The notes under the pieces are model-generated. The model made no database searches, was not told the origin of the DNA, and saw nothing but the letters and a program-made list of their open reading frames with translations. This document shows, piece by piece, positions 27,943 through 36,329 of a stretch of DNA of 64,000 nt. A program made the position numbers and the translations under genes. Every line of letters begins with the position of its first letter. The stretch's first letter is position 1. The stretch covers positions 1 through 64,000 of the forward strand of contig NZ_CP082292.1 in NCBI RefSeq assembly GCF_019880205.1, written 5' to 3'. This stretch comes from Pantoea alfalfae. Its GTDB lineage: Bacteria > Pseudomonadota > Gammaproteobacteria > Enterobacterales > Enterobacteriaceae.

Positions 27943-28614
27943 ATGCGCAACGATTTGACTATTATTGGCCGTGAAATGACGGTCTTCATACTGGCAGCAC
28001 TCTTCCTCGCTCTGATGATATTGCCCATCTATATTGATGTGGCCTGGATGAATGATGCGCTGCACGAAACTTCTTTTACTGAAACCACCCAGGAAATCAT
28101 GCTGGCGGTGATTGCCGCCCTGTTCTTTATTGCGGCCCAGCGCCGTCCGGCTCAGCGCGGCGCGCTGACCTTAGTGGCGGGCTTCTATAGCTGTATGCTG
28201 ATCCGTGAGCTCGACTTTGTGTTTGATGCCATCCAGCATGGCAGCTGGATCTGGTTCGCCCTGGCGGTGACGGCCGGTTGCCTGGCCGTCGCGCTGCGGA
28301 CGCCGAAAAAAACCCTGCATGCGCTGGCCAGGCTGCTGCAACACCGCAGCTGGCCGGTGATGGCCTCCGGCTTTTTAGTGGTGCTGGTCTTCTCACGACT
28401 GTTTGGTATTCATGCGTTGTGGCAGCACCTGATGCTGGGCGATTACAACCGCGTGGTGAAAAACATGGCCGAAGAGGGGACCGAGCTTCTGGGATACAGC
28501 CTCTGCTGGCTCGCCTCGGTGCGCTATTTATGGCAGACCCGTCCGATCGCCGCTGTCAGTGCGACCCAACCCGCCGCTGCCCGTCATACTACGTCTCCGA
28601 TAACCTCTCACTGA
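27943..28614 (+). CDS. Unknown integral membrane protein
   Basis: The gene encodes 223 residues with about six hydrophobic helices (roughly 13-30, 50-66, 76-92, 102-118, 136-155 and 180-195) and short charged loops, so it is an inner-membrane protein. Conserved-looking acidic motifs are MLIRELDFVFDAIQHGSW and MAEEGTELLGYSLCW, which could form a polar site. There is no recognisable transporter or enzyme signature. It starts 74 bp after the orphan barrel gene in the same direction, so the two may be co-transcribed. It ends shortly before a perfect 13-bp inverted repeat that marks the start of the type VI module. Confidence 0.65.
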   Translation: MRNDLTIIGREMTVFILAALFLALMILPIYIDVAWMNDALHETSFTETTQEIMLAVIAALFFIAAQRRPAQRGALTLVAGFYSCMLIRELDFVFDAIQHGSWIWFALAVTAGCLAVALRTPKKTLHALARLLQHRSWPVMASGFLVVLVFSRLFGIHALWQHLMLGDYNRVVKNMAEEGTELLGYSLCWLASVRYLWQTRPIAAVSATQPAAARHTTSPITSH

Positions 28615-28716
28615 CCGCGGTCGTGCTTTTTTTGGCGATCCGACCAGGGAAAGGAGATTTTGGCAATTCCTGATTATAAACCGTTCTTGTATTGATGCTT
28701 TTTAATTCACAGGTAT

Positions 28717-28749
28717 GCTCTAAAGGATTCTGAGGAAATCCTTTAGAGC
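28717..28749. repeat. Perfect 13-bp inverted repeat
   Basis: GCTCTAAAGGATT and its exact complement flank a 7-base loop (CTGAGGA), between the convergent membrane-protein and DUF2931 genes, 13 bp from the latter's stop. It can act as a shared terminator hairpin, but neither side has a T-tract. It also marks the left edge of the type VI effector module. Confidence 0.75.
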
Positions 28750-28761
28750 TTAACGTTATGA

Positions 28762-29421
28762 TTACCATTTACCGTAAGGGTATTTTTTTCCCTTGATAAA
28801 GGCAGGCGTGTCTCCATAGTATTTATATCCATTTGGATGTTTGGTTATCCCTTTACAGATATCCAGTTTATCCCCCGATAAAGTTTTCAGGACTGACGGC
28901 GTGATGCGATAGTTAGGCTCCGCATTGATCCCCTGCAGCCAGACAGCTACCTTTCCCTCGGGAGCCAGACCAATCTGTACTCTGTTGTAATATGCCGTTC
29001 TCCCCCAATAGTCTTTCTGCTCAGCCGGCCTGATCATTTTATCCAGTACGGGTTTAGGTATAGTCAGAGTGGTCTGGTACACCTTTTTATCGATAATCGA
29101 GTCCCAGCAGAAAATAATATGCCTTGGCGGATGCTCAACGTGATTCCAGTAGCCACCAGAAGCACGATCATTGTCATTCCACTGTCCGATAACCCCTGGC
29201 AGAGCAGATGTACGGTTCAGGGTATTAAATTCATAAACTTTATCATCGGCGTCCTGAACTACTGCGTACGTCACCAATGCCGGTAGTGCTTTTGGGGTGA
29301 AAAAATCAAAGGTCCATTCTGTCGGCTCATCGTTCTGAGGAGCACCAGTTGTGTGTGCTTCTCCCTGACAACCAGTCAATGCGAGAATGGTAAAAAGCCC
29401 TGCCATGCCTTTTATTTCCAT
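28762..29421 (-). CDS. DUF2931 lipoprotein, probable immunity to the Tle1 effector
   Basis: A 219-residue lipoprotein with lipobox LTGC (Cys18) after a short signal peptide, belonging by its FDFFTPKALPALVTYAVVQDAD start and PxxIxFCWDS core to the DUF2931 family. These lipoproteins are commonly found beside type VI lipase effectors and several serve as periplasmic immunity proteins. Its ATG overlaps the 3' end of the PAAR-Tle1 gene by 10 bp, an arrangement typical of effector-immunity pairs with translational coupling. It would bind incoming phospholipase from sister cells in the periplasm. A and T content is higher than in flanking housekeeping genes, consistent with transfer. Confidence 0.8.
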   Translation of the reverse strand: MEIKGMAGLFTILALTGCQGEAHTTGAPQNDEPTEWTFDFFTPKALPALVTYAVVQDADDKVYEFNTLNRTSALPGVIGQWNDNDRASGGYWNHVEHPPRHIIFCWDSIIDKKVYQTTLTIPKPVLDKMIRPAEQKDYWGRTAYYNRVQIGLAPEGKVAVWLQGINAEPNYRITPSVLKTLSGDKLDICKGITKHPNGYKYYGDTPAFIKGKKYPYGKW

Positions 29422-31286
29422 ATTTTATTTCCTTCCATATCGTAAACCGTACGCTGCCAGCGCTCGTCTGGCCGGTTAGTAAAGGTCACAAGCTTTGCCG
29501 GTCTGACTGCACCACTGATCATTCCCTGATTATTCCTCACCACACCGTTCCAGTTGGCTGAACAGTGAATATATTTTTCGGCCAGCATCAGGATTTCGGA
29601 AGTTGTAAAGCCCTGTACAGATTGACTATTCCGGACTGCACGTCCCATGACAATTGCTTTTTCACTCAATGCGTTCATTTCTGCCCCCAGCGCGAAATCA
29701 GGATTAGTCTCATCGACAGGCTCAAACACCACACCGGCATCCTGTGCCGCATCAAGCATCACCCGTAGCACCACCTTCGACCAGTCGTTACGTGTTAGCC
29801 TGTCAATAACCAGCGCCGCACCACTGCGCTTTTGTAGTATTCCGTAGCGATCGGCTGGCATTCTGTCGTCATGCCAGACATCTGCACTTACCTTCACTGC
29901 ATTCAGCAGCGGCGCTATCGCTGGATAGCCATCCATCGTTTTAAGCTGCGCGCAGGTCTGCTGATAAATCCGCGTTTCTGTATCGGGAGTAGAGAGTGGT
30001 ACGGTTTCAAACTCCGGCCGGGTAAGGAAACAGGCTTCGCGTTCCTCCGGGTTGTAACCTCCGCCAATGTCTGAGTGCGCACCCGGCAGAGCCAGCTCCG
30101 GCCATGCCGGTTTGAGGCTGTTTAGCGCAAAGTTAAACCGGCATTCGTGTTGCGCGGTGATATGAAATACCTTTTCCGCCACGCCCGGACGCAGCACCAG
30201 GTTAACCTCACCCGTATCTGCACTGTGCGGGTTTAGGCCATTGACTGGCGTTCCGATGGCAGCTACGGTATCAAATATTCCCAGAAATCGGGTTTTACCG
30301 CCGGGCGTGCCAGAGAACTCAACATCACCCAGCCCGATCTTAATTGCCGAGACAATGGTGCTGTCCTGGCTGAATATCCGGTTGGCAAAATGCCGCGCCG
30401 CTGCGGCTCCACGGCTGAAGCCAAAAATATCAAACTGCAGCTCTTTGATGACACAGGTTCGCGCAGCGGCGTGTCTGTTGAAATACCCTTGAATAGCGGC
30501 AGCCAGTATGGCAACAGCTTTATCTGTTTTTCTCACTACACCGGTATCGCCCCGGCCGGTACCCATCCCGTAAGTGCTGTCGCCCGTGCCGTCCTCCGTA
30601 CCGATACCTTCGATATAAATGGCATACTGACCGGTTCCCGTATCGGGCCTCACATCCGGGCTATACAGCGTATTAAGCCAGTATATGTTGCTGTAATATC
30701 CCAGATAGCTTCCAGCTGCAGTACCGCTGACTCCACGATTCAGTCTCAGGCACTGCTCTAATCCAGACGTAGCCTCCGCATCATTCATCCCAAAATGTTC
30801 ACCGGAACAAGCGGCCTGCCGGTCGCCGCTGTTATTCGCATTGTTGCCCGTCCCATCGAAAAACACACCGATGGTGAGCGTGATTTCCCGTTTCTTCTTC
30901 GCTGCCTGTGCACGCTGTTCAGGCTCAGACTGCTGTGCTTTTCTCTCCGCAGCTTCAGCCCGTTCGGCCGCACGGCCGGCATTGCTGTCGATCTCGTAAG
31001 TGTGTGTGCTGACAGAGGGAATAAACCGGGCACGACAGGGACAGGAGCTGTAACTGTGAAGTGAACCCGCCCACTCCTTCAGGACACCGTTCACCTCATA
31101 GGTGTCCCCCATACCGCCACAGACGCGAAAGCGTCCTTCATGCTTACCGCATGTCACCGGATCGCCCGTCCGTACTTGCTGACGCTCAATGCCGCCGATG
31201 ATGTAGGTGTCATCAGATGCACCGCTTAGAATCCGTCCGCCGCAAGTGGTTTTATCCAGGTGATACAAAAAAAATCCTTCAGTCAT
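29412..31286 (-). CDS. Type VI secretion PAAR-Tle1 phospholipase effector
   Basis: The 624-residue protein is a specialised type VI effector. Residues 1-100 form a PAAR-like spike tip (VRTGDPVTCGKHEGRFRVCGG, SCPCRARFIPS), residues 105-135 are a charged helical linker, and the rest is a DUF2235 (Tle1-type) hydrolase. Landmarks are TIGVFFDGTGNN (139-149), the nucleophile elbow FGFSRG with Ser291, Asp339 in GIFDTVAAIG and His404 in PGAHSDIGGGY, a complete Ser-Asp-His triad. It should cut phospholipids in the target periplasm. There is no vgrG, tap or secretion-apparatus gene nearby, so it is an orphan effector island that must use a VgrG encoded elsewhere. Confidence 0.88.
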   Translation of the reverse strand: MTEGFFLYHLDKTTCGGRILSGASDDTYIIGGIERQQVRTGDPVTCGKHEGRFRVCGGMGDTYEVNGVLKEWAGSLHSYSSCPCRARFIPSVSTHTYEIDSNAGRAAERAEAAERKAQQSEPEQRAQAAKKKREITLTIGVFFDGTGNNANNSGDRQAACSGEHFGMNDAEATSGLEQCLRLNRGVSGTAAGSYLGYYSNIYWLNTLYSPDVRPDTGTGQYAIYIEGIGTEDGTGDSTYGMGTGRGDTGVVRKTDKAVAILAAAIQGYFNRHAAARTCVIKELQFDIFGFSRGAAAARHFANRIFSQDSTIVSAIKIGLGDVEFSGTPGGKTRFLGIFDTVAAIGTPVNGLNPHSADTGEVNLVLRPGVAEKVFHITAQHECRFNFALNSLKPAWPELALPGAHSDIGGGYNPEEREACFLTRPEFETVPLSTPDTETRIYQQTCAQLKTMDGYPAIAPLLNAVKVSADVWHDDRMPADRYGILQKRSGAALVIDRLTRNDWSKVVLRVMLDAAQDAGVVFEPVDETNPDFALGAEMNALSEKAIVMGRAVRNSQSVQGFTTSEILMLAEKYIHCSANWNGVVRNNQGMISGAVRPAKLVTFTNRPDERWQRTVYDMEGNKIWK

Positions 31287-31734
31287 AATCCCTCATGAAC
31301 TTTGTGGCTATAAAGTAAGCGCATCATACCTCATTCATGACTTAACCCAAATATCAGGCTCCTGTCTGCCACTAAAGCATGCTCAGGCAGCAATCTTATC
31401 CGCCGTTTGCCGTGCACCAGAATCCTGAGCTGGAGGACGTACAGGATTCTCTGATGCACTTAATGATCGACCTTTTGCTCTGTTACCTTCCCAGCCTGTA
31501 TCTCCGTTAAATTCCCTGATTTGACACTGGCAGCACTTCAGCCATTTCTTGTGCGACAACCCGGTCATCCGGTTGATAATCAGGTTATTGGTGGTAGTCA
31601 TCATCACATCGCTATCTGGCTCTTTGCTTACGGCCCTTTTTAAGCGATCCGCACCCTCAAAACAGGTACAATAAACACTTCTGCGTCGGCGACAGGTTCC
31701 CGGCGCAAGGTGTTCGTTAACCTCAGGTCTTTTC
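31287..31734. other. 448-bp gap between the type VI effector and dnaT
   Basis: This stretch must hold the divergent promoters of the effector gene and of dnaT. No palindrome or terminator stands out. The minus strand has an open frame from 31826 to 31383 whose C-terminal half (from the ATG at about 31608) reads KKWLKCCQCQIREFNGDTGWEGN. It lacks a ribosome site and overlaps dnaT, so I do not call it a gene; it may be the decayed end of a former upstream gene. Confidence 0.4.
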
Positions 31735-32271
31735 ATGTCAGCTAAAATCTTAACTTCAACGCTCATTGGCCTGGATGCCTTCCGACAGGATCCGCTGACT
31801 GCCCTGCAGCAGGCGGAAAAGGGCACGCTGGCGGTGTTAGATAATTATGCGCCGGTGATGTACGCCATCACGCCGGCGCGTCTGGCTGAACTGCTGGCGC
31901 TGGAAGCCGCCGCCCGTCAGCCGAATGATGTCGCACTGGATGACAGCCTCTATGACGATGCGCCCGCCGCAATCCACACGCCAGCAGGTAAATTTGTCAT
32001 GTATCCGGGCTGGCAGCCGGATGCCGACTTTACGCGTCAGGCCGCCATCTGGGGCGTGGCGCTGAGTGAACCGGTGACGCCCGGCGAGCTGGCGGCCTTT
32101 GTGGCCTACTGGCAGGCGGAAGGCCGGATGTTCCATCATGTGCAGTGGCAACAGAAGCTGGCGCGCAGCATTCAGATGAACCGCGCCGCAAACGGCGGGC
32201 AACCGAAGCGTGATATCACGCAGTTGCCTGATCCAGACCGTACCATTCCCGATGGTTTCCGAGGTGAATGA
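31735..32271 (+). CDS. dnaT: Primosomal protein DnaT
   Basis: DnaT helps PriA and PriB load DnaB helicase during replication restart away from oriC. The 178-residue product (179 in E. coli) has the expected N-terminal trimerisation half ([35 protein letters not shown]) and the single-stranded-DNA-binding half [44 protein letters not shown] followed by [14 protein letters not shown]. Its stop codon overlaps the start of dnaC, the same coupling as in E. coli, where the pair lies far from the origin region. Here it is next to an accessory type VI module, about 32 kb from dnaA. Confidence 0.96.
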   Translation: MSAKILTSTLIGLDAFRQDPLTALQQAEKGTLAVLDNYAPVMYAITPARLAELLALEAAARQPNDVALDDSLYDDAPAAIHTPAGKFVMYPGWQPDADFTRQAAIWGVALSEPVTPGELAAFVAYWQAEGRMFHHVQWQQKLARSIQMNRAANGGQPKRDITQLPDPDRTIPDGFRGE

Positions 32272-33011
32272 TGAAAACGCCAGATGATCTCTTTAACCGT
32301 CTGAAAAGAATGATGCCTGCGGGCACCCGTCCTAAATTTGCCAATGGCGAAGAGCTGCTGGCGTGGAATCAGGAGCAGGGTCGTCTGCGGTCAGAGGCCA
32401 TTGTGCGTGAGAACCGCGCAATGAAGATGCAGCGCGTGATGGGCCGTTCCGGCATTCGCGAGCTGCACATGAACTGCTCGTTTGATAATTACCGGGTCGA
32501 GAACGAGGGACAGCGCAAAGCGCTGGAGCTGGCACGTCAGTACGCCGCTGAGTTTGATGGCAACATCGCCAGTTTTGTCTTTTCCGGGCGTCCTGGCACC
32601 GGTAAAAACCACCTGGCCGCTGCGATTGGTAATGACCTGATCCTGCGCGGTAAAAGCGTGCTGATCGTGACGGTCGCCGATCTGATGTCGAGCATGAAGG
32701 GCACCTTCAGCGGCAGCAGCGGCATTACCGAAGAGCGACTGATTCAGGATCTCAGCAGTGTTGATCTGCTGGTGATTGATGAGATCGGTATGCAGAGCGA
32801 GTCACGCTACGAAAAAGTGATTATCAACCAGATTGTCGATCGCCGTTCTTCATCGAAACGCCCGACCGGCATGTTATCCAACCTCGACCATGCAGGCATG
32901 AATGCGCTGCTGGGCGAGCGCGTCATGGACCGTATGCGCCTGGGCAACAGCCTGTGGGTGCGTTTCGACTGGGAAAGCTATCGCAGTCGGGTGCGCGGCG
33001 ACGAGTATTAA
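32271..33011 (+). CDS. dnaC: DNA replication protein DnaC (helicase loader)
   Basis: DnaC is the AAA+ loader that opens the DnaB ring on single-stranded DNA at oriC and at restart sites. Two ATG codons overlap the dnaT stop; the second (32271) is better spaced from GAGGTG and gives 246 residues, against 245 in E. coli. The N-terminal DnaB-binding part is [18 protein letters not shown], Walker A is SGRPGTGKNHL, Walker B is LLVIDEIGMQ, and the C-terminus contains INQIVDRRSSSKRPTGML and GERVMDRMRLG. It is followed by a 199-bp gap with a CGGCGATC/GATCGCCG palindrome at 33078-33094. Confidence 0.96.
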   Translation: MKTPDDLFNRLKRMMPAGTRPKFANGEELLAWNQEQGRLRSEAIVRENRAMKMQRVMGRSGIRELHMNCSFDNYRVENEGQRKALELARQYAAEFDGNIASFVFSGRPGTGKNHLAAAIGNDLILRGKSVLIVTVADLMSSMKGTFSGSSGITEERLIQDLSSVDLLVIDEIGMQSESRYEKVIINQIVDRRSSSKRPTGMLSNLDHAGMNALLGERVMDRMRLGNSLWVRFDWESYRSRVRGDEY

Positions 33012-33210
33012 ACAGAGGCTACGCCGGGTCATTGCGCTAATGAGGCCGCCGGTACAGCAGAAAACCCGGCGTTAATCCGGCGATCTGATCGCCGTCACGA
33101 TCTCAGCCACATCCGATCGGGTTGTGTGAAACAGCCCGCAAAAGTGTGGCATGAAGAATACGCCGGGGCTGATACACTCAATTCTAACTCCTCTGTTGGG
33201 TGAATCCGTG

Positions 33211-34344
33211 ATGAAAACGAACGGCAAAGGCCCCGCACTATTGCGACTCAATAACCAGAAACGGGTGATGGCTCAGCTGCGTAAGCTGCGCGTGACGTCC
33301 CGTCAGGATCTTGCGGAGGCGCTGACCCTCAGCAAAAACACGGTCTCATTAATCATTGATGACCTGCTGGAGCAGGGTCTGATAGAGGAACTGGGGCCGG
33401 TCAGCGCCGCAGCAGCCGGACGGCCTAAAATCGGGATCACCCTGCGGCCGGAAAAGCTTAAGAGCGCAGGCGTCATGGTGGAACGCAACGTGATCCACTG
33501 GCGCGTCTGCGACTACTTTTCACAGGTGCTGGCAGAAGCGACGCTGCGCACCGATACCAGTCACCCGACTCGCCTGCTGGCTGAACTGGCTATGCTGTGC
33601 CGGGAACTCACAGAACGTTATCCCGACCTGCTCGGTATTGGCCTTGGCTTCCCCGGCATCGTCGATCCCCGGCGCGGCTGGATGCATATTTCATTGCCGC
33701 TGGAATGGCAGGATGTTGACCTGCTGACCACGTTGCGCAAGCACGTCCGTCTGCCCATCCTCATTATGAATAATGTTAAAGCTGCTGCGCTACTGGCTGT
33801 CGAGCAAAGTGGATTATCGCCGGAGAGCGGTCATTTTTATCTGCGTATTTCCGAGGGGATTGGCGGCGCTCTGGTACAACAGGGGCAGGTATTTACCGGA
33901 CATAGCTGGACGGCGGGCGAAGCAGGACATCTGGTTGTCCAGCCTGGAGGGCCACGCTGCAGCTGCGGCCGCCGGGGGTGTCTGGAAGCGCTGGTCAGCA
34001 AGCCCACGGTGAATCAGCAGCTGGCGCAGCGTCAGCCGGGCCTGAGCTGGCAGAACCGCGACAGCGCTCCGCGCGTGGTGGATGAGGTGATGACGCAGGC
34101 GGGTGGCTATCTTGGCGCGGCGCTGAGTCAGATTATGCTGCTGCTCAATCCCGCCACCATCATCATTGATTGTCCGTGGAACGTCAGTGAGCGCTTCTGC
34201 AAGGCGGTGCGCGATACAGCACACGGCAACGCGCTGGCCTTCACCGCCGCGCACACTCAGCTGCACTTCCCGGAAACCCGGATTGACCCGGCTAACGGGC
34301 TGGCGCTGGCGGTGCTGGAACAGAGTGAGCAGCGGGTGGGGTGA
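33211..34344 (+). CDS. ROK-family transcriptional regulator
   Basis: ROK regulators (NagC, Mlc, XylR of Gram-positives) combine a winged helix with a sugar-kinase-like domain that senses a sugar or sugar phosphate. The chosen ATG 33211 gives 377 residues; an in-frame ATG at 33151 lacks a ribosome site. The helix-turn-helix is LRKLRVTSRQDLAEALTLSKNTVSLIIDDLLEQ, the core has GIGLGFPGIVDP and ISEGIGGALVQQG, and the zinc-binding signature CSCGRRGCLE is intact. It is convergent with a sugar porter 28 bp away, which may be its target. The sugar is not known; the xyl genes nearby have their own XylR. Confidence 0.88.
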   Translation: MKTNGKGPALLRLNNQKRVMAQLRKLRVTSRQDLAEALTLSKNTVSLIIDDLLEQGLIEELGPVSAAAAGRPKIGITLRPEKLKSAGVMVERNVIHWRVCDYFSQVLAEATLRTDTSHPTRLLAELAMLCRELTERYPDLLGIGLGFPGIVDPRRGWMHISLPLEWQDVDLLTTLRKHVRLPILIMNNVKAAALLAVEQSGLSPESGHFYLRISEGIGGALVQQGQVFTGHSWTAGEAGHLVVQPGGPRCSCGRRGCLEALVSKPTVNQQLAQRQPGLSWQNRDSAPRVVDEVMTQAGGYLGAALSQIMLLLNPATIIIDCPWNVSERFCKAVRDTAHGNALAFTAAHTQLHFPETRIDPANGLALAVLEQSEQRVG

Positions 34345-34371
34345 GCGTGCCCCCACAGACTGCCCTCTTCT

Positions 34372-35823
34372 TTATGATCGCGTCTCACTGACCGGTGCAT
34401 CTGTCCGTTCGCCCACCTCACGCGGGTCAACATTAAACTTCTCCAGCACACGCGCGTGAATTTTCTCCAGCGGCATCCCAGCCGTTTCCGGCAGATAGCG
34501 GAAAGTGAAGAAGTACATAGCCAGTGAAAAAAGCGCAAACAGTAACAGCGGGAAGCCACCGTGGAAAATCTCAAGCAGAAAAGCATTACTGTTCAGAATC
34601 GGGAATGTGGTGCTGATGACAAAATTGGCCATCGACATGGCGCAAATGGAGATGCCGACACAGATTGAGCGGATTTCTGTCGGAAACAGCTCGCCCAATA
34701 CGGTCCAGACAATCTGTCCCCAGGTCATGCCAAAGAAAACCATATAGGCAAACAGTCCCACCACCGCCAGCAAGCCGGGCAAACGGTAATAGAAAGCAAT
34801 AAAGGTATAGGCAAGGAAAACGGCAGAGGTAATCGCCCCCAGCAGTAACAGCTTACGGCGCCCGACTTTATCAATCAGCGCCATACCCATCAGCACACCC
34901 GCAAACTGACATACGGAAAGCCAGAAGGTCTGGAGCAGCGCCGAATCCGTGCTGCCGGACACATTTTTCAACAACGTTGGCCCGAAATACTGAATCACAT
35001 TGATGCCGCTAATCTGATTGCCGACGGCCAGTCCAACACCAATGATGAGCAACGGCACCGTGGTTTTGTTCAGGCGGAATCGGGATTTATGGCGAGTCGC
35101 CGCCTCATCAGAGAAAGAGTGTTTAATTTCATTGAAAACGGTGCGGGCATGGACCGGGTCAGAGATTTTGCTCAGCGTATCCAGTGCTTCTTTATCTTTG
35201 CCTTTCAGAACGTTCCAGCGCGGTGATTCCGGTATAAAAGCAATGAAAAAGATAAACAGCGCACAGGGCACCAGCGCGGTTGCCAGGATATAGCGCCAGC
35301 CTGTATCGACCATCATCTCTGGCAGCATCGATTTATTAATAAAGTAGTTGGTGAGCAGAACCACTGATTGCCCACCGACGCAGCACACCGCATAGAGCGC
35401 GCTGGTGCGACCGCGATACTTCGACGGTGAAAGCTCCGCCAGATAGATTGGCGAGATCACCGAGGCCAGCCCAATGGCTAATCCGCCAAGAATACGAAAG
35501 GCGACAAAGGTGAAGAAGTTATGGGCGATGGCAGTCCCCACCACCGAGGCAGTAAACAATAGCGCCGTGATAGCGAGCGATTTTTTGCGGCCAAATTTAT
35601 CGCTCAGCTTTGGCGCAATAAAGCAGCCAACCAGACTGCCAAGCAGGATATTAGACACTGCCCAGCCGGTTTCTGCCGGGGTCAGCTGGAAATAGTCACT
35701 AAGCGGCTCAATAGCGCCAGAGATAATCGACGAGTCATAGCCCATCAGCAGGCCACCAAAAGCGGCGACGGTGCAACAGAGCAGGACATATTTCATGTTG
35801 TAACGTTTTTGCCGGGTTTCCAT
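34372..35823 (-). CDS. MFS sugar porter (sugar:proton symporter)
   Basis: A 483-residue inner-membrane transporter of the sugar porter family, relatives of XylE, AraE and GalP. Twelve helices are apparent. Family signatures are present: GYDSSIISGAI in helix 1, DKFGRKKSL between helices 2 and 3, ELSPSKYRGR, PESPRWN after helix 6, QISGINVIQYF in helix 7, DKVGRRKLLL, and the PETAGMPLEKI ending. The start METRQKRYNMKYVLL has AGGAGCC upstream. It is followed convergently by the ROK regulator and preceded, 26 bp away, by a strong palindrome. Substrate could be xylose, arabinose or another monosaccharide. Confidence 0.9.
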   Translation of the reverse strand: METRQKRYNMKYVLLCCTVAAFGGLLMGYDSSIISGAIEPLSDYFQLTPAETGWAVSNILLGSLVGCFIAPKLSDKFGRKKSLAITALLFTASVVGTAIAHNFFTFVAFRILGGLAIGLASVISPIYLAELSPSKYRGRTSALYAVCCVGGQSVVLLTNYFINKSMLPEMMVDTGWRYILATALVPCALFIFFIAFIPESPRWNVLKGKDKEALDTLSKISDPVHARTVFNEIKHSFSDEAATRHKSRFRLNKTTVPLLIIGVGLAVGNQISGINVIQYFGPTLLKNVSGSTDSALLQTFWLSVCQFAGVLMGMALIDKVGRRKLLLLGAITSAVFLAYTFIAFYYRLPGLLAVVGLFAYMVFFGMTWGQIVWTVLGELFPTEIRSICVGISICAMSMANFVISTTFPILNSNAFLLEIFHGGFPLLLFALFSLAMYFFTFRYLPETAGMPLEKIHARVLEKFNVDPREVGERTDAPVSETRS

Positions 35824-35849
35824 TTTTACAGGCTCCTTTTCTCTACTGC

Positions 35850-35868
35850 CTGAACCGCATCGGTTCAG
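35850..35868. promoter_or_regulatory. Palindromic operator candidate of the sugar porter
   Basis: CTGAACCGcatCGGTTCAG has perfect 8-bp arms and a three-base centre, 26 bp upstream of the porter start. The 8-3-8 layout and outer CTGA/TCAG match the palindrome at 25566, though the inner bases differ. A LacI-type repressor is the simplest reading; the ROK protein is an alternative. Confidence 0.5.
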
Positions 35869-36260
35869 TAACAGGAGGCGTGACAGGTCAGAGGTTCAGG
35901 AATTTCAGCGAGCAGACACCCGTGAAATATATTTTCTAAATGGGGAAATTTGGATTAATTCTTTCGAAAGTGTGAGGCAGGTTGGAAAAAATTATAAACT
36001 TGCTGAGTGATAATCCTTAATAAAGATCATATTAATCAATGAGGTAAAAGATAACCCGGGCGATGAGGTTTTTCCATCAAGGGTAAACACCTGATGACAG
36101 AAGAAATATCGTCTGAAGCGGTCCGTCTGGGACTGATAAAATATCCCGCCAGCCCTCTGCCTTAAATGCTGATTTTTAAGCTCTAAATCTAATGAGGCTG
36201 GGCCGTTCCGGCTGGCAGATTAAGCCTGCGAAGATGGCCTCTGAACTGACAGCGAGGCAT

Positions 36261-36286
36261 CAGGATGAAATATAATTTTCATCCTG
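36261..36286. repeat. Perfect 10-bp inverted repeat downstream of xylR
   Basis: CAGGATGAAA and its exact complement flank the six-base loop TATAAT. It lies 44 bp past the xylR stop on the minus strand. There is no T-tract, so it is either a 3'-end hairpin or a protein site. Confidence 0.6.
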
Positions 36287-36329
36287 CCCATTACATGAAA
36301 ATCCGGGCGTTCTTTACTCCGGTCTGTCG

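Larger units (their letters stand above)
35824..36329. other. 506-bp AT-rich gap between the sugar porter and xylR
   Basis: No gene is supported here. It holds the sugar porter promoter and the 3' end region of xylR, with two inverted repeats annotated separately at 35850-35868 and 36261-36286. The middle (about 35930-36060) is markedly AT-rich. A 70-codon minus-strand frame overlapping the end of xylR is out of frame with it and has no support. Confidence 0.5.

Noticed and set aside
31383..31826. 147-codon minus-strand open frame before dnaT
   Set aside because: Overlaps dnaT, has no ribosome site and no family match by eye; kept only as a possible remnant.
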